This document shows positions 44,018-52,060 of a stretch of 58,591 nucleotides of DNA, in pieces. How positions within the stretch are numbered: the stretch's first letter is position 1; the number at the start of each line of letters is the position of its first letter. The notes beneath the pieces are model-generated. The model had not been told where the DNA came from. It made no database searches and saw nothing but the letters and a program-made list of their open reading frames with translations. A program made the translations under genes and the position numbers. This DNA comes from Candidatus Aminicenantota bacterium (GTDB taxonomy: Bacteria; Acidobacteriota; Aminicenantia; JAMOAD01). The DNA is taken from NCBI GenBank assembly GCA_027031485.1, contig JALVQI010000242.1, positions 1 to 58,591 of the forward strand, given 5' to 3'.

Positions 44018-45235
44018 TTGAAAAATAAAGAAAAAGATAATAGTAAAGAGAAGGAGTTATTAGAAAAGGAACTCAAAAAAAGCTTCTTTAACCTTAAATT
44101 TTCAAAAGAGATTGAAGGGAAGTTCAGAGAATATTTGTATTCCCAGATGAAAGATTTTATGCAATTTTCAATATTATTGGGGATTGCAATTTATTTTTTG
44201 TTTGGTTTGTTAGATTATGTTGTTTATCACGATGTATATAAAACTCTTTTCTTTTATAGATATATTATAGGTGGCCCCCCTTTGATTTTAGTTAGCTATT
44301 TAATAATGAAATCAAAAACTGAAAAACAAATTCAGATATTATTTACTGTATCTTTAATCATTGCAGGTCTTGTTATTGTTGCAATGATGGCCTTTTTGAA
44401 TGATCCTACACAAAGATATTATGCAGGTTTAACGATAGTTATGCTTTATGCGTACATAGCTGTGGGTCTAAGATTTAGATATACGCTTTTTATAGGTTGG
44501 TCATTGATTGTTATCTATTTTGTATTAGCTTTTTTTGTAAAAAGACCTGATGAAAGTTTTTTCATAAGTAATTTCTTTTCATTAATCTTTTTTAACTTAA
44601 TTGGAATGATTTCAAGTTTTTGGTATGAAAAGAGTCAAAGAAAGATGTTTATATTATCTTCCTTAGTTGAATTGGAAAGAAAAGAACTTAGAGAGGCAAA
44701 TAAAAAACTGAAAGAGCTTTCAATTACAGATCATCTTACAAAACTTCCTAACAGAAGATATTTTCGTGAATTTTTTTCAAGAGAGTGGAAAATAGCTGCA
44801 AGAAATGAAAGCTCTGTTTCCGCAATAATGATAGATATTGATTTTTTTAAAAGGTATAATGATGCGCTGGGACATCAAAGAGGGGACATGGTTTTAAGAA
44901 AAGTGGCAAATGCTTTAAAAAGTATTACGAGAAGAGGAGGAGATCTTGTCGCAAGATATGGTGGAGAAGAATTTATTGTAATATTAATTGGTATATCAAG
45001 TAAAGCGGCTTTAAAGTTGGCTGAAAAGATGAGAAAATCTGTGGAAGATCTTAAAATAATCCATCCTGACTCTTCCATATCAAAATATATAACCATAAGC
45101 TTAGGAGTTTCCACAATTGTACCAGCTAATGATATCGACTGTGATGATTTAGTTAAAGCAGCCGATGAAGCTCTTTATGAGGCAAAAAGAAAGGGTAGAA
45201 ACAGAGTTGAAAAAAAAGAGGTAAAAAAAGCCTAA
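44018..45235 (+). CDS. Membrane-bound diguanylate cyclase
   Basis: 405 residues. A charged N-terminus, six membrane helices (about 45-210), a coiled coil (about 212-240) and a GGDEF domain with an active loop YGGEEF and an inhibitory RGGD five residues before it. The Mg-binding segment MIDIDFFKRYNDALGH is intact. The start is a TTG, chosen because GGGAG lies eight bases upstream and no ATG occurs before the first helix. Its stop overlaps the stop of the opposite-strand sigma-54 regulator in CTAA. Confidence 0.88.
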   Translation: MKNKEKDNSKEKELLEKELKKSFFNLKFSKEIEGKFREYLYSQMKDFMQFSILLGIAIYFLFGLLDYVVYHDVYKTLFFYRYIIGGPPLILVSYLIMKSKTEKQIQILFTVSLIIAGLVIVAMMAFLNDPTQRYYAGLTIVMLYAYIAVGLRFRYTLFIGWSLIVIYFVLAFFVKRPDESFFISNFFSLIFFNLIGMISSFWYEKSQRKMFILSSLVELERKELREANKKLKELSITDHLTKLPNRRYFREFFSREWKIAARNESSVSAIMIDIDFFKRYNDALGHQRGDMVLRKVANALKSITRRGGDLVARYGGEEFIVILIGISSKAALKLAEKMRKSVEDLKIIHPDSSISKYITISLGVSTIVPANDIDCDDLVKAADEALYEAKRKGRNRVEKKEVKKA

Positions 45236-46515
45236 ATTATTTCATACTTTTTCATCTTTCGCCACAGTGTTGTTCTGTTTATTCCTAATATTTTTGCTGC
45301 TTTTTGTTTTTTCCATTTTGCTTGTTCCAGAGCCTTTAAGATTAGCTCCGCTTCTTTTGAATGTTGAATGGGTGAAGTTTTCGGGGAGGGCTTAATTTTT
45401 ATATAATCAGGAAGATGTTCGGGCTTAATTTCATCCGAATCGCAGAATATATAGGCATATTCAATAATATTTCTCAATTCCCTTATATTGCCGGGATAAT
45501 CATATGAAATTAAAAAATTTAAGGCATCTTTTGAGACAGAGTTGATCTTTTTCTTATGCACTATGTTAAATTTATGAATAAAGAAGTCAATAAAAAGAGG
45601 AATATCTTTTTTCCTTTCTCTCAGAGGAGGGATTTTTATATTGACAACATTCAATCTGTAAAAAAGATCCTCTCTGAAATTTCCCCTTTTCACCTCTTCG
45701 GTTAGGTTTTTGTTGGTGGCGGAGATTATTCTTACATCGACCTTTTCAGCTCTTGTTCCCCCAAGTGGAATTATTTCGCCTGTTTCAACAACTCTTAAAA
45801 GTTTTGCCTGTATATTGAGACTCATTTCACCTATTTCATCCAAGAAAATTGTCCCGCTGTTTGCCTGAACAAAAAGACCCGGTTTGTCTTTTTTTGCATC
45901 GGTAAATGCTCCCTTTTTGTATCCGAAGAGTTCTGATTCAAGAAGAGTATCGGGTAAAGCCGCACAATTAATTTTTATAAAAGGCTTGTTTTTCCTATCA
46001 CTCAGATTCTTTATCGCTGTTGCAAAAACTTCCTTTCCAACTCCGCTCTCTCCTTCAAGAAGAACGGGAACACTGCTTTTTGCTATCCTTGGTAAAACTG
46101 AGATAGTATTTAGTAATTTTTCATCTCTTGTTATAATATCCTCTATTTTAAATCCTTTTTTAATTCTCTTTTCAAGTTCATACTCTCTCGTTATATCCTG
46201 AAATATTTCTATCCAGTTATCTCCCAGTGAAAAAGCCTTAACTTTTATATACTTTTCCTCATTACTCCTGTCAATTATATTAACAATTATCTCTCCTTGC
46301 TTTCTTCCCTCTTTTAATGCTTTAATAGGGCATCTGTTACTGCATGCATCCGCCTTTAATATTTCAAAGCAATGCTTTCCCTCTGCTTCAGACTTATTAA
46401 AGCCTGTTATTTGCGATGCTGCTTTATTTATCTCAATTATTTTAAAATTATTATCAATGATTAAAACCCCTTCAAAAAGATGATTTAAGATTTCCGTATA
46501 ATTGAAATTTTTCAT
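45232..46515 (-). CDS. Sigma-54-dependent transcriptional activator (PAS-AAA-Fis)
   Basis: 427 residues. An N-terminal PAS domain (about 8-110) with a Cys cluster (CFEILKADACSNRCP), then the AAA+ domain with Walker A GESGVGKE, the sigma-54 contact loop written GAFTDA rather than GAFTGA, Walker B GTIFLDEIGE and the R-finger region, and a C-terminal Fis-type DNA-binding helix-turn-helix (AAKILGINRTTLWRKMK). No receiver domain, so it senses through PAS, possibly with a metal or redox cofactor bound by the Cys. It is divergent from the NifX-like operon, its likely target. The predicted promoter gives a leaderless transcript. Confidence 0.93.
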   Translation of the reverse strand: MKNFNYTEILNHLFEGVLIIDNNFKIIEINKAASQITGFNKSEAEGKHCFEILKADACSNRCPIKALKEGRKQGEIIVNIIDRSNEEKYIKVKAFSLGDNWIEIFQDITREYELEKRIKKGFKIEDIITRDEKLLNTISVLPRIAKSSVPVLLEGESGVGKEVFATAIKNLSDRKNKPFIKINCAALPDTLLESELFGYKKGAFTDAKKDKPGLFVQANSGTIFLDEIGEMSLNIQAKLLRVVETGEIIPLGGTRAEKVDVRIISATNKNLTEEVKRGNFREDLFYRLNVVNIKIPPLRERKKDIPLFIDFFIHKFNIVHKKKINSVSKDALNFLISYDYPGNIRELRNIIEYAYIFCDSDEIKPEHLPDYIKIKPSPKTSPIQHSKEAELILKALEQAKWKKQKAAKILGINRTTLWRKMKKYEII

Positions 46516-46520
46516 AATAT

Positions 46521-46549
46521 ATTATATCTTTGTAATTAACAAATTGCAA
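46521..46549 (-). promoter_or_regulatory. Leaderless promoter of the sigma-54 activator gene
   Basis: On the minus strand TTGCAA (46549-46544), 17-base spacer, TATAAT (46526-46521), then five bases to the ATG at 46515. No ribosome binding site. The upstream inverted repeat overlaps the -35, so autoregulation is possible. Confidence 0.6.
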
Positions 46550-46598
46550 CATTTGTGAAACAATATGCAGCAATTAGAACAATTTGTTTCAAAATGTT
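46548..46598. promoter_or_regulatory. Candidate activator binding sites (paired inverted repeats)
   Basis: AACATTTGTGAAACAA (46548-46563) and TTGTTTCAAAATGTT (46584-46598) are inverted copies that differ by one inserted base. Each is also internally palindromic (TTGT-GAA-ACAA, TTTG-TTT-CAAA). They lie 91 to 141 bases before the NifX-like ATG, a normal distance for a sigma-54 activator site. Confidence 0.5.
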
Positions 46599-46662
46599 TT
46601 GGGTGAGAAAATGTCAAATCCGGAGAGATATATATAATAAGGCTTTCTCACAAAAGGAAAGT

Positions 46663-46678
46663 TGGCATAAATTTTTAT
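46663..46678 (+). promoter_or_regulatory. Weak sigma-54-like -24/-12 promoter of the NifX-like operon
   Basis: TGGCAT at 46663-46668 fits the -24 element. The -12 position (46676-46677) reads TA instead of GC. If used, the start of transcription would fall on the A of the ATG at 46689. Supported mainly by the divergent activator. Confidence 0.25.
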
Positions 46679-46688
46679 ATGGAAAAGT

Positions 46689-47081
46689 ATGAAATTAGGA
46701 ATAGCGGTTTTCAGAGGATTGGTTGCTCCGAGAGTGGATTTTTCGGAGCAGCTTTTAATATATGAAATAGAGGGTGGTAGTGTGGTTTTAAAAAACACTG
46801 TAAATCTTATGTTAAACAACTATTTTGAAATTCTGTCTTTTTTGAAAAGCGAAGGTATAAATTGTGTGATCTGTGGTGGCGGACCAAGAGGCTTTTTGAG
46901 AAATCTGTATTTTAACGGAATAGAAATTTTAAACGGTGGTTTTTTAACTCCTGAGAAAGCAATTGATCTGTTTTTAAGCAATCAGTTAGCTCCGCTATCT
47001 CCGAATTTTGCCTTTGGAAAAAATCGGGGTGGAAGAAGGAGGTTCAGAAAAGGTTTTGGAGGTAAAGGAAGGAAAAAATGA
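46689..47081 (+). CDS. NifX/orange-protein-like protein with basic Gly/Arg tail
   Basis: 130 residues. The core (1-100) has the dinitrogenase Fe-Mo cofactor biosynthesis fold (NifX, NafY, orange-protein family): KLGIAVFRGLVAPRVDFS, then CVICGGGPRGFLRNLYFNGIEI. Two Cys lie in NCVICGGG. The last 25 residues are Gly, Arg, Lys and Phe only, for example NRGGRRRFRKGFGGKGRKK. No nitrogenase genes are in the window. First gene of a four-gene operon. Confidence 0.8.
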   Translation: MKLGIAVFRGLVAPRVDFSEQLLIYEIEGGSVVLKNTVNLMLNNYFEILSFLKSEGINCVICGGGPRGFLRNLYFNGIEILNGGFLTPEKAIDLFLSNQLAPLSPNFAFGKNRGGRRRFRKGFGGKGRKK

Positions 47082-47121
47082 TAGTTTTTAAAGTAAAAAA
47101 ATAAAATTAAGGAGGTGCAAA

Positions 47122-47439
47122 ATGTATAATTATATGAATCCCTATTATTATGGTTTCGGAAGATATGGCTTTGGCCGGGGAAGAGGCTTTGGCAGAGGAA
47201 GAGGCTTTGGCAGAGGAAGAGGCTGGGGTAGAGGAAGAGGTTCTGGTTGGGGTAGGGGTTTCGTATACGGAGCGACCCTTGGCTACTGCCCATGGACAGG
47301 ACTTCCGGGAGGATGGAGATGGATGAATACAGGTTACTATCCTGTTAACTATTTTACTCCTTATCAAAATTTCGGTTTTCCTGCACCATTTCAACAAAAC
47401 CCTGTTAACAATCCAGTTAATGAGGAGGTGAAAAAATGA
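47122..47439 (+). CDS. Small Gly/Arg/Phe/Tyr-rich repeat protein (DUF5320-like)
   Basis: 105 residues. The N-terminal third is a run of GFGRGR-type repeats (about residues 10-50), followed by aromatic residues and a single Cys in YCPWTGLPGGW. The remainder is Pro/Asn/Phe-rich. DUF5320 proteins of this composition are often found beside NifX-like genes, but their function is unknown. A strong ribosome binding site (AAGGAGGTG) supports the start. The stop overlaps the next start by four bases. Confidence 0.75.
   Translation: MYNYMNPYYYGFGRYGFGRGRGFGRGRGFGRGRGWGRGRGSGWGRGFVYGATLGYCPWTGLPGGWRWMNTGYYPVNYFTPYQNFGFPAPFQQNPVNNPVNEEVKK
47167..47256 (+). repeat. 18-bp coding tandem repeat (FGRGRG units)
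   Basis: Five head-to-tail 18-bp units, consensus GGCTTTGGCAGAGGAAGA, starting at 47167, 47185, 47203, 47221 and 47239. Units 2 and 3 are identical, the others differ at a few positions, suggesting recent expansion by slippage. Confidence 0.75.
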
Positions 47440-48041
47440 AGATATTAATAACATCATCAGGACCTGATTTAAATTCTCCAGTTGATATGAGATTTGCAAG
47501 AGCTCCCTATTTTATTATTGTGGATAGTGAGAATCCGGATAATCCTGAAATTATTTCAAATCCATTTATTAACACTCCTTCCGGAGCCGGAATAGTTGCA
47601 GCTCAGTTTATTGTTGAAAAAGGGGTAAATACCGTTATATCCGGAGCCTTCGGCCCCAACTCAAGTATGATTTTAAATTCTTCAGGAATTCGGATGATTC
47701 AGGAAACTTCAGGTTTAACTGTAAAAGATGCAATTAACCGATTTATTGAAGGTAAGTATAAACAGAGTGCTTCCTTCCAGACATCTCCTGATTATTACGG
47801 AGGTGCTAATTACGGATTTTTCCCTTACGGTGGTTTCGGCCGGGGAAGAGGTTTCGGTTGGGGTAGAGGTTTTGGAAGAGGCCGGGCTTTGAATTGGGGA
47901 GTTTTCCCGGTAGCCAATCCTTATCCCGCTTATGATGAAAAAACAGTATTGAAAAATATGATAGATAATCTTAAAAACCAATTGAAATATTATGAAGAAA
48001 GACTGAATGAATTGGAAAAAAATGTTAAGGAGGAAAAATGA
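47436..48041 (+). CDS. NifX-like protein with internal FGRGRG segment and C-terminal coiled coil
   Basis: 201 residues. The NifX/orange-protein core occupies residues 1-105: KILITSSGPDLNSPVDMRFARAPYFIIVD, then VISGAFGPNSSMILNSSGIRM. A Gly/Arg/Trp-rich segment (about 128-152, GFGRGRGFGWGRGFGRGR) follows. The end (about 165-201) is a coiled coil, MIDNLKNQLKYYEERLNELE. There is no Cys, so any metal cluster would be bound non-covalently as in orange protein. Overlaps both neighbours by four bases. Confidence 0.82.
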   Translation: MKILITSSGPDLNSPVDMRFARAPYFIIVDSENPDNPEIISNPFINTPSGAGIVAAQFIVEKGVNTVISGAFGPNSSMILNSSGIRMIQETSGLTVKDAINRFIEGKYKQSASFQTSPDYYGGANYGFFPYGGFGRGRGFGWGRGFGRGRALNWGVFPVANPYPAYDEKTVLKNMIDNLKNQLKYYEERLNELEKNVKEEK

Positions 48042-48604
48042 AAATATTAATTACGGCAAGTTCCGAAGATCTAAACGGACAGGTTGATCCGCGATTTGGA
48101 AGAGCACCCTATTATGTGATTTTTGACTCTGAAAATCCTGAGGCTGTCCGGATAGTGCCGAATCCCAATGCAGCTTCACCGAGCGGAGCCGGTATTGCGG
48201 CAGCTCAGTATGTTGCATCGCAGGGTGTTAATATTGTGGTTTCCGGAGCTTTCGGACCCAACGCATCATCTGTTCTTGCGAGTGCCGGGGTGCAGATGGC
48301 ATCGGCTCCCGCCGGAATTAGTGTAAAAGAGGCTTTTGAGATGGCAGTTCAGGGTAAGTTAGCTCAGAACACGCAAAACACTGCCCCTCAAGCTCCAAAT
48401 CCACCTGCAGGTGGTTTTGGTGGCCCCTATGGCGGAGGCTTCGGTGGTCCCGGGACGGGAGGAGGTTTTGGAAGAGGTGGCGGTTTCGGAGGCGGATTTG
48501 GAAAAGGCGGAGGTTTCGGAAGAGGTAGAGGCGGTCACGGAGGTGGCTTCGGAAGAGGAGGCCGCGGAGGCGGTTTTGGCGGAGGATTCGGAAGGGGCTG
48601 GTAA
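48038..48604 (+). CDS. NifX-like protein with long glycine-rich tail
   Basis: 188 residues. The NifX/orange-protein core (1-106) begins KILITASSEDLNGQVDPRFGRAPYYVIFD and contains VVSGAFGPNASSVLASAGVQM. It is close to the preceding protein, so the two are probably paralogues. From about residue 125 to the end it is almost only Gly, Phe and Arg (GGFGRGGGFGGGFGKGGGFG). No Cys. It is the last gene of the operon, followed by a clear terminator. Confidence 0.85.
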   Translation: MKILITASSEDLNGQVDPRFGRAPYYVIFDSENPEAVRIVPNPNAASPSGAGIAAAQYVASQGVNIVVSGAFGPNASSVLASAGVQMASAPAGISVKEAFEMAVQGKLAQNTQNTAPQAPNPPAGGFGGPYGGGFGGPGTGGGFGRGGGFGGGFGKGGGFGRGRGGHGGGFGRGGRGGGFGGGFGRGW

Positions 48605-48642
48605 TAAGTCTCTTTTCAAATAAAGATTACCCTCCTTTGTGT

Positions 48643-48676
48643 AAACGGGGCGAGTATTGCTCGCTCCGTTTTTTTT
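48643..48676 (+). terminator. Intrinsic terminator of the NifX-like operon
   Basis: AACGGGGCGAG (48644-48654), loop TATTG and CTCGCTCCGTT (48660-48670) form an 11-bp stem with one G-T pair, followed by eight T. It is the best intrinsic terminator in the window. Confidence 0.85.
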
Positions 48677-48677
48677 G

Positions 48678-48706
48678 TTGAATTTATTTTTATGATGTTT
48701 TATATT
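48678..48706 (+). promoter_or_regulatory. Leaderless promoter of the HAD phosphatase gene
   Basis: TTGAAT (48678-48683), 17-base spacer, TATATT (48701-48706), then five bases to the ATG at 48712. No ribosome binding site. It lies directly after the terminator. Confidence 0.5.
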
Positions 48707-48711
48707 ATGAA

Positions 48712-49530
48712 ATGAATTATTTAGTATTCACCGATCTGGATGGTACCCTCCTTGATTATGATACCTATGAATGGAAAGATGCACAAAAATCGCTGAATTT
48801 TCTTAAAAAAAACTCAATACCTGTTATTCCGGTCACGAGTAAAACAAAAAGTGAAACTTTAACTTTTGTTAAAGAGCTTAAGTTAAAAGAGAGAATCTTT
48901 TCGGTTGAAAACGGAGGAGCTGTGTATTTTCCAAGGGATTTTAAAGGGATAGGGAATGAATGTGTTTATGAGAGTGAATTTTGCAAAATTGAATTAGGTG
49001 TTCGAATAGATAAAATTCTTCCGTTTTTAAATGAAATTTCACGGGAAAACGGCGTTGAAATAAAAACTATTTTTGAATTTTCTGATAGGGAAATGAAGGA
49101 AATCCTGAATTTAACAGAGGAAATGTCTTCGAAGGCAAAAGAGAGGGAGTATGATATTCCCTTTATAATAGTTTCAGAAGAAATAGAGAAAATAAATACA
49201 TTTTTAAGGGAGATAGAAAATTCTGAATTTAAGCTCGTTAAAGGGGGAAGGTTTTACCATATCTCGGGGGAATATGATAAAGGTATTGCAGCAAAAAGAA
49301 TTTTAGAAATATTCAGAAAAAAGTGGAAAAAAGATTTTAAAACCATAGGGCTTGGGGATTCTGAGAATGATCTTTCTCTTTTACACTTTGTTGATATTCC
49401 TGTTTTGGTTAGAAAAAAGAGTGGAGAATATTCGGAAAAAATCAAAAAAGAGGTAAAAAATCTATTTTTAACAAAAAAAGCCGCACCTTCCGGATGGAAT
49501 GAAATATTTGAAAAATTGTTTTTTATATAG
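48712..49530 (+). CDS. HAD phosphatase, mannosyl/glucosyl-3-phosphoglycerate phosphatase type
   Basis: 272 residues of HAD class IIB. Motif I FTDLDGTLLDYD has the two catalytic Asp, motif II Thr lies in IPVTSKTKSET, and motif IV is GLGDSENDLSLL. The VENGGAVYFP segment is typical of the MPGP family. It is expected to remove phosphate from glucosyl- or mannosyl-3-phosphoglycerate made by the next gene's product. Transcribed with the two following glycosyltransferase genes. Confidence 0.85.
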   Translation: MNYLVFTDLDGTLLDYDTYEWKDAQKSLNFLKKNSIPVIPVTSKTKSETLTFVKELKLKERIFSVENGGAVYFPRDFKGIGNECVYESEFCKIELGVRIDKILPFLNEISRENGVEIKTIFEFSDREMKEILNLTEEMSSKAKEREYDIPFIIVSEEIEKINTFLREIENSEFKLVKGGRFYHISGEYDKGIAAKRILEIFRKKWKKDFKTIGLGDSENDLSLLHFVDIPVLVRKKSGEYSEKIKKEVKNLFLTKKAAPSGWNEIFEKLFFI

Positions 49531-49579
49531 TAATATAAAATAAGAAAAAACAGATAAAACCAAATAATGGAGGTGCAAA

Positions 49580-50788
49580 ATGTCGGATTTTTTTCAGTCG
49601 GGGAATATTACAACAATTAATATATTAGGGGAGAAAGGTTCAAGTATAATAGAAGAACATTTAAATAAGTTTTCAAAAAGAAAAAAAACAGCTGTTCTTA
49701 TTCCTGTTTTATACAGTGATTATATCAGACCTGCTATGAAAAGAATTTTAAAGATAATGGAAGATATTAATTTTATTCATGAAGTCGTGTTATCTTTAGG
49801 AAGAGCATCTAAAGAAAAATTTGAAAGGGTAAAGGAGGAAATAAAATCACATCCGAGAAATATAACGGTTTTATGGATGGATAACCCGAAAATTAAGGAT
49901 ATGATATATGACCTTGAAAAGGCAAATTTAAAAATTGGTCCTGAAGGTAAGGGAAAATCTTGCTGGACTGGCTTCGGTTATATTTTAGCTAAAGGAGAAG
50001 CTGATATAATTGCTCTCCATGATTCTGATATTGAAACATATTCAAAAGAGATGCTTGCAAGATTAATTTATCCATTGGTTAGTCCTCACTTGCCTTTTGA
50101 ATTTTCCAAAGGGTTTTATGCCAGATTCAGCAAAAAACTTCATGGAAGAGTAACAAGGCTTTTTGTTATTCCTTTTTTTAAAGCCTTATTGAATGTTTTG
50201 GGGCTTCATCCCTTTATTTATTATCTTAACAGTTTCAGGTATCCACTTTCGGGAGAATTTGCTTTGAGAACGCGCCTTGCAAGAGTAATGCGTTTCCCGG
50301 GAGATTGGGGATTGGAAGTAAGTGTTCTCTATGAAGTTTATAGGAATGTAACACTCAAAAGAATTGTTCAGGTGGAGCTTGCTCATAGATATGATCACAA
50401 GCATCAAAAGGTTTCCGAATCTGATGCGAACATGGGTTTGCATAAGATGACAATTGATATTGCCACAAATGTTCTTAAAAATATTGCTGCCGAAGGAGTT
50501 ATAATTTCTGATGGAAATATAAGAGCTTTACAAAAAACATATTTGAGAATAGCGGAAGATATGATCTCCAGCTATCACGCTATTGCGATGATGAATGGTT
50601 TGGCTTTTGACAGACACAATGAGGAGTCCATAGTTGAAACATTTTACAAAGCACTTATATATTCTTCCGAGAAATTTTTGGAAGATCCCATGGGAGTTCA
50701 AATGCTTCCTAATTGGAATAGAATAACATCTGCCTACCCCAATTTTCTTGACAGACTAAGAAGGATTGTGGAAAAAGATAATAAATAG
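49580..50788 (+). CDS. gpgS: Glucosyl-3-phosphoglycerate synthase (GT81-like)
   Basis: 402 residues, GT-A fold. The N-terminal part KKTAVLIPVLYSDYIRPAMKRI and GPEGKGKSCWTGFGYILA bind the nucleotide sugar. HDSDIETYSKEML has the metal-binding DxD-like motif. The later YPLSGEFALR and GDWGLEVSVLYE match glucosyl-3-phosphoglycerate synthase. It would join glucose from NDP-glucose to 3-phosphoglycerate. GGAGGTG precedes the ATG. The mannosyl equivalent (GT55) is less likely. Confidence 0.8.
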   Translation: MSDFFQSGNITTINILGEKGSSIIEEHLNKFSKRKKTAVLIPVLYSDYIRPAMKRILKIMEDINFIHEVVLSLGRASKEKFERVKEEIKSHPRNITVLWMDNPKIKDMIYDLEKANLKIGPEGKGKSCWTGFGYILAKGEADIIALHDSDIETYSKEMLARLIYPLVSPHLPFEFSKGFYARFSKKLHGRVTRLFVIPFFKALLNVLGLHPFIYYLNSFRYPLSGEFALRTRLARVMRFPGDWGLEVSVLYEVYRNVTLKRIVQVELAHRYDHKHQKVSESDANMGLHKMTIDIATNVLKNIAAEGVIISDGNIRALQKTYLRIAEDMISSYHAIAMMNGLAFDRHNEESIVETFYKALIYSSEKFLEDPMGVQMLPNWNRITSAYPNFLDRLRRIVEKDNK

Positions 50789-50797
50789 GAGAAGTAA

Positions 50798-52060
50798 ATG
50801 GCTTTTAAACCGTATGAAACAGCGCTTCGAGAGGAAGCGATTGAGTGGATAAAAGAGCAACAAAAACTTGATGTTCTTGTGGGTATTCCTTGCTATAATA
50901 ATGAAGATACCATAGCTTTTGTCGTGGAGCAGGTCGGAGCCGGCCTTAGCAAATACTTCCCTGATGTAAAGAAAGGAATCTTCATATCCGACGGAGGTTC
51001 TACGGATAATACGAGAGAAAATGCAATGAAATCAAGGATACCTGATGATGTTTCGAAAATTGTAACCATTTACAGAGGAATACCGGGTAAGGGAACTTCA
51101 TTGAGAGCCATTTTTGAAGTTGCAAAACATCTTGAAACCAAGGCAATAGCTGTGTTTGATTCTGATCTCAGAAGCATAAGACCTGAGTGGGTGAAATATG
51201 TTATTGAACCCATACTTAATGAAGAGACCCATTTTGTGGCACCTTACTATAAGAGGCATAAATATGATGGAACGATAACGAATATGATAGTTTATCCTAC
51301 AACGAGGGCTCTTTACGGCAAAAGAGTAAGACAACCGATAGGAGGTGATTTTGGATTCTCAGGCAAATTGGCAAAATTGTATTCGGATAAAGATGTCTGG
51401 ATGACGGATGTGGCAAAATTCGGAATAGATATCTGGATGACAACAGTGGCAATAAATGAAGTTAATAGTATTGCTCAGGTTAATCTTGGGGTTAAAATCC
51501 ATAATGCAAAGGACCCGGCTTCTGATCTTGTTCATATGTTCATACAGGTTATTTCAACAATGTTTGAACTTATGAATGAGTATGAGGACAACTGGACTAA
51601 AATAGACAAAAGTGTTGATATCCCGCTTTTAAAAGGAGTCAAAGAAAGTGTAGAACCTGAAGAAATCAAAGTTAACCTGAAAAAAATGGAAGATGAATTC
51701 ATAGATGGTTTTGAACAGTTTTCCTCTTTTTACAAGGATATCCTGTCTCCTGATACCTACGGCGGATTGCATAAAGTTTATGAAAGGAAAAAAAGAGGTA
51801 ATGGTATGAATTTAGATGCAGAGCTGTGGAGCAGGGTTGTCTATGATTCAGCCTACACATATCATAATTGGTCGAGAAACAGAAAAAAGTTGATAAATAT
51901 ACTTTCTCCTCTTTATTTCGGAAGAACGGCATCTTTTGTTGAAGAAACAAAAGGAATGAATTGGGAGGAGGCGGAAGTTGTGATTGAGAAACAGGCGGAG
52001 GTTTTTGAAAAGAACAAAAGCTATTTAAAAGATAGAATTTTGAAGTGGGAAGAATTCTGA
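50798..52060 (+). CDS. GT-A glycosyltransferase, glucosylglycerate synthase-like
   Basis: 420 residues. The N-terminal domain reads VLVGIPCYNNEDTIAFV, FISDGGSTDNTREN, GKGTSLRAIF and FDSDLRSIRPEWV, and the acceptor part PIGGDFGFSGKL. A helical C-terminal third follows. It resembles the second glycosyltransferase found beside GpgS in glucosylglycerate-producing bacteria (glucosylglycerate synthase), which uses glycerate directly. Nine bases after gpgS. It ends head-on with the M1 gene with no gap. Confidence 0.7.
   Translation: MAFKPYETALREEAIEWIKEQQKLDVLVGIPCYNNEDTIAFVVEQVGAGLSKYFPDVKKGIFISDGGSTDNTRENAMKSRIPDDVSKIVTIYRGIPGKGTSLRAIFEVAKHLETKAIAVFDSDLRSIRPEWVKYVIEPILNEETHFVAPYYKRHKYDGTITNMIVYPTTRALYGKRVRQPIGGDFGFSGKLAKLYSDKDVWMTDVAKFGIDIWMTTVAINEVNSIAQVNLGVKIHNAKDPASDLVHMFIQVISTMFELMNEYEDNWTKIDKSVDIPLLKGVKESVEPEEIKVNLKKMEDEFIDGFEQFSSFYKDILSPDTYGGLHKVYERKKRGNGMNLDAELWSRVVYDSAYTYHNWSRNRKKLINILSPLYFGRTASFVEETKGMNWEEAEVVIEKQAEVFEKNKSYLKDRILKWEEF

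Noticed and set aside
47167-47256. CRISPR-like array
   Set aside because: The 18-bp units are directly adjacent with no spacers and encode FGRGRG in frame, so they are coding repeats.
46689-48604. Nitrogenase cofactor genes (nif cluster)
   Set aside because: Only NifX-like folds are present. There is no nifH, nifD, nifK, nifE, nifN or nifB, and the family is also used by orange proteins.
48359-48623. Ser/Ala/Thr-rich reading frames on both strands over the glycine-rich tail
   Set aside because: They are shadows of the GGN-rich codons of the NifX-like gene and lack ribosome binding sites.
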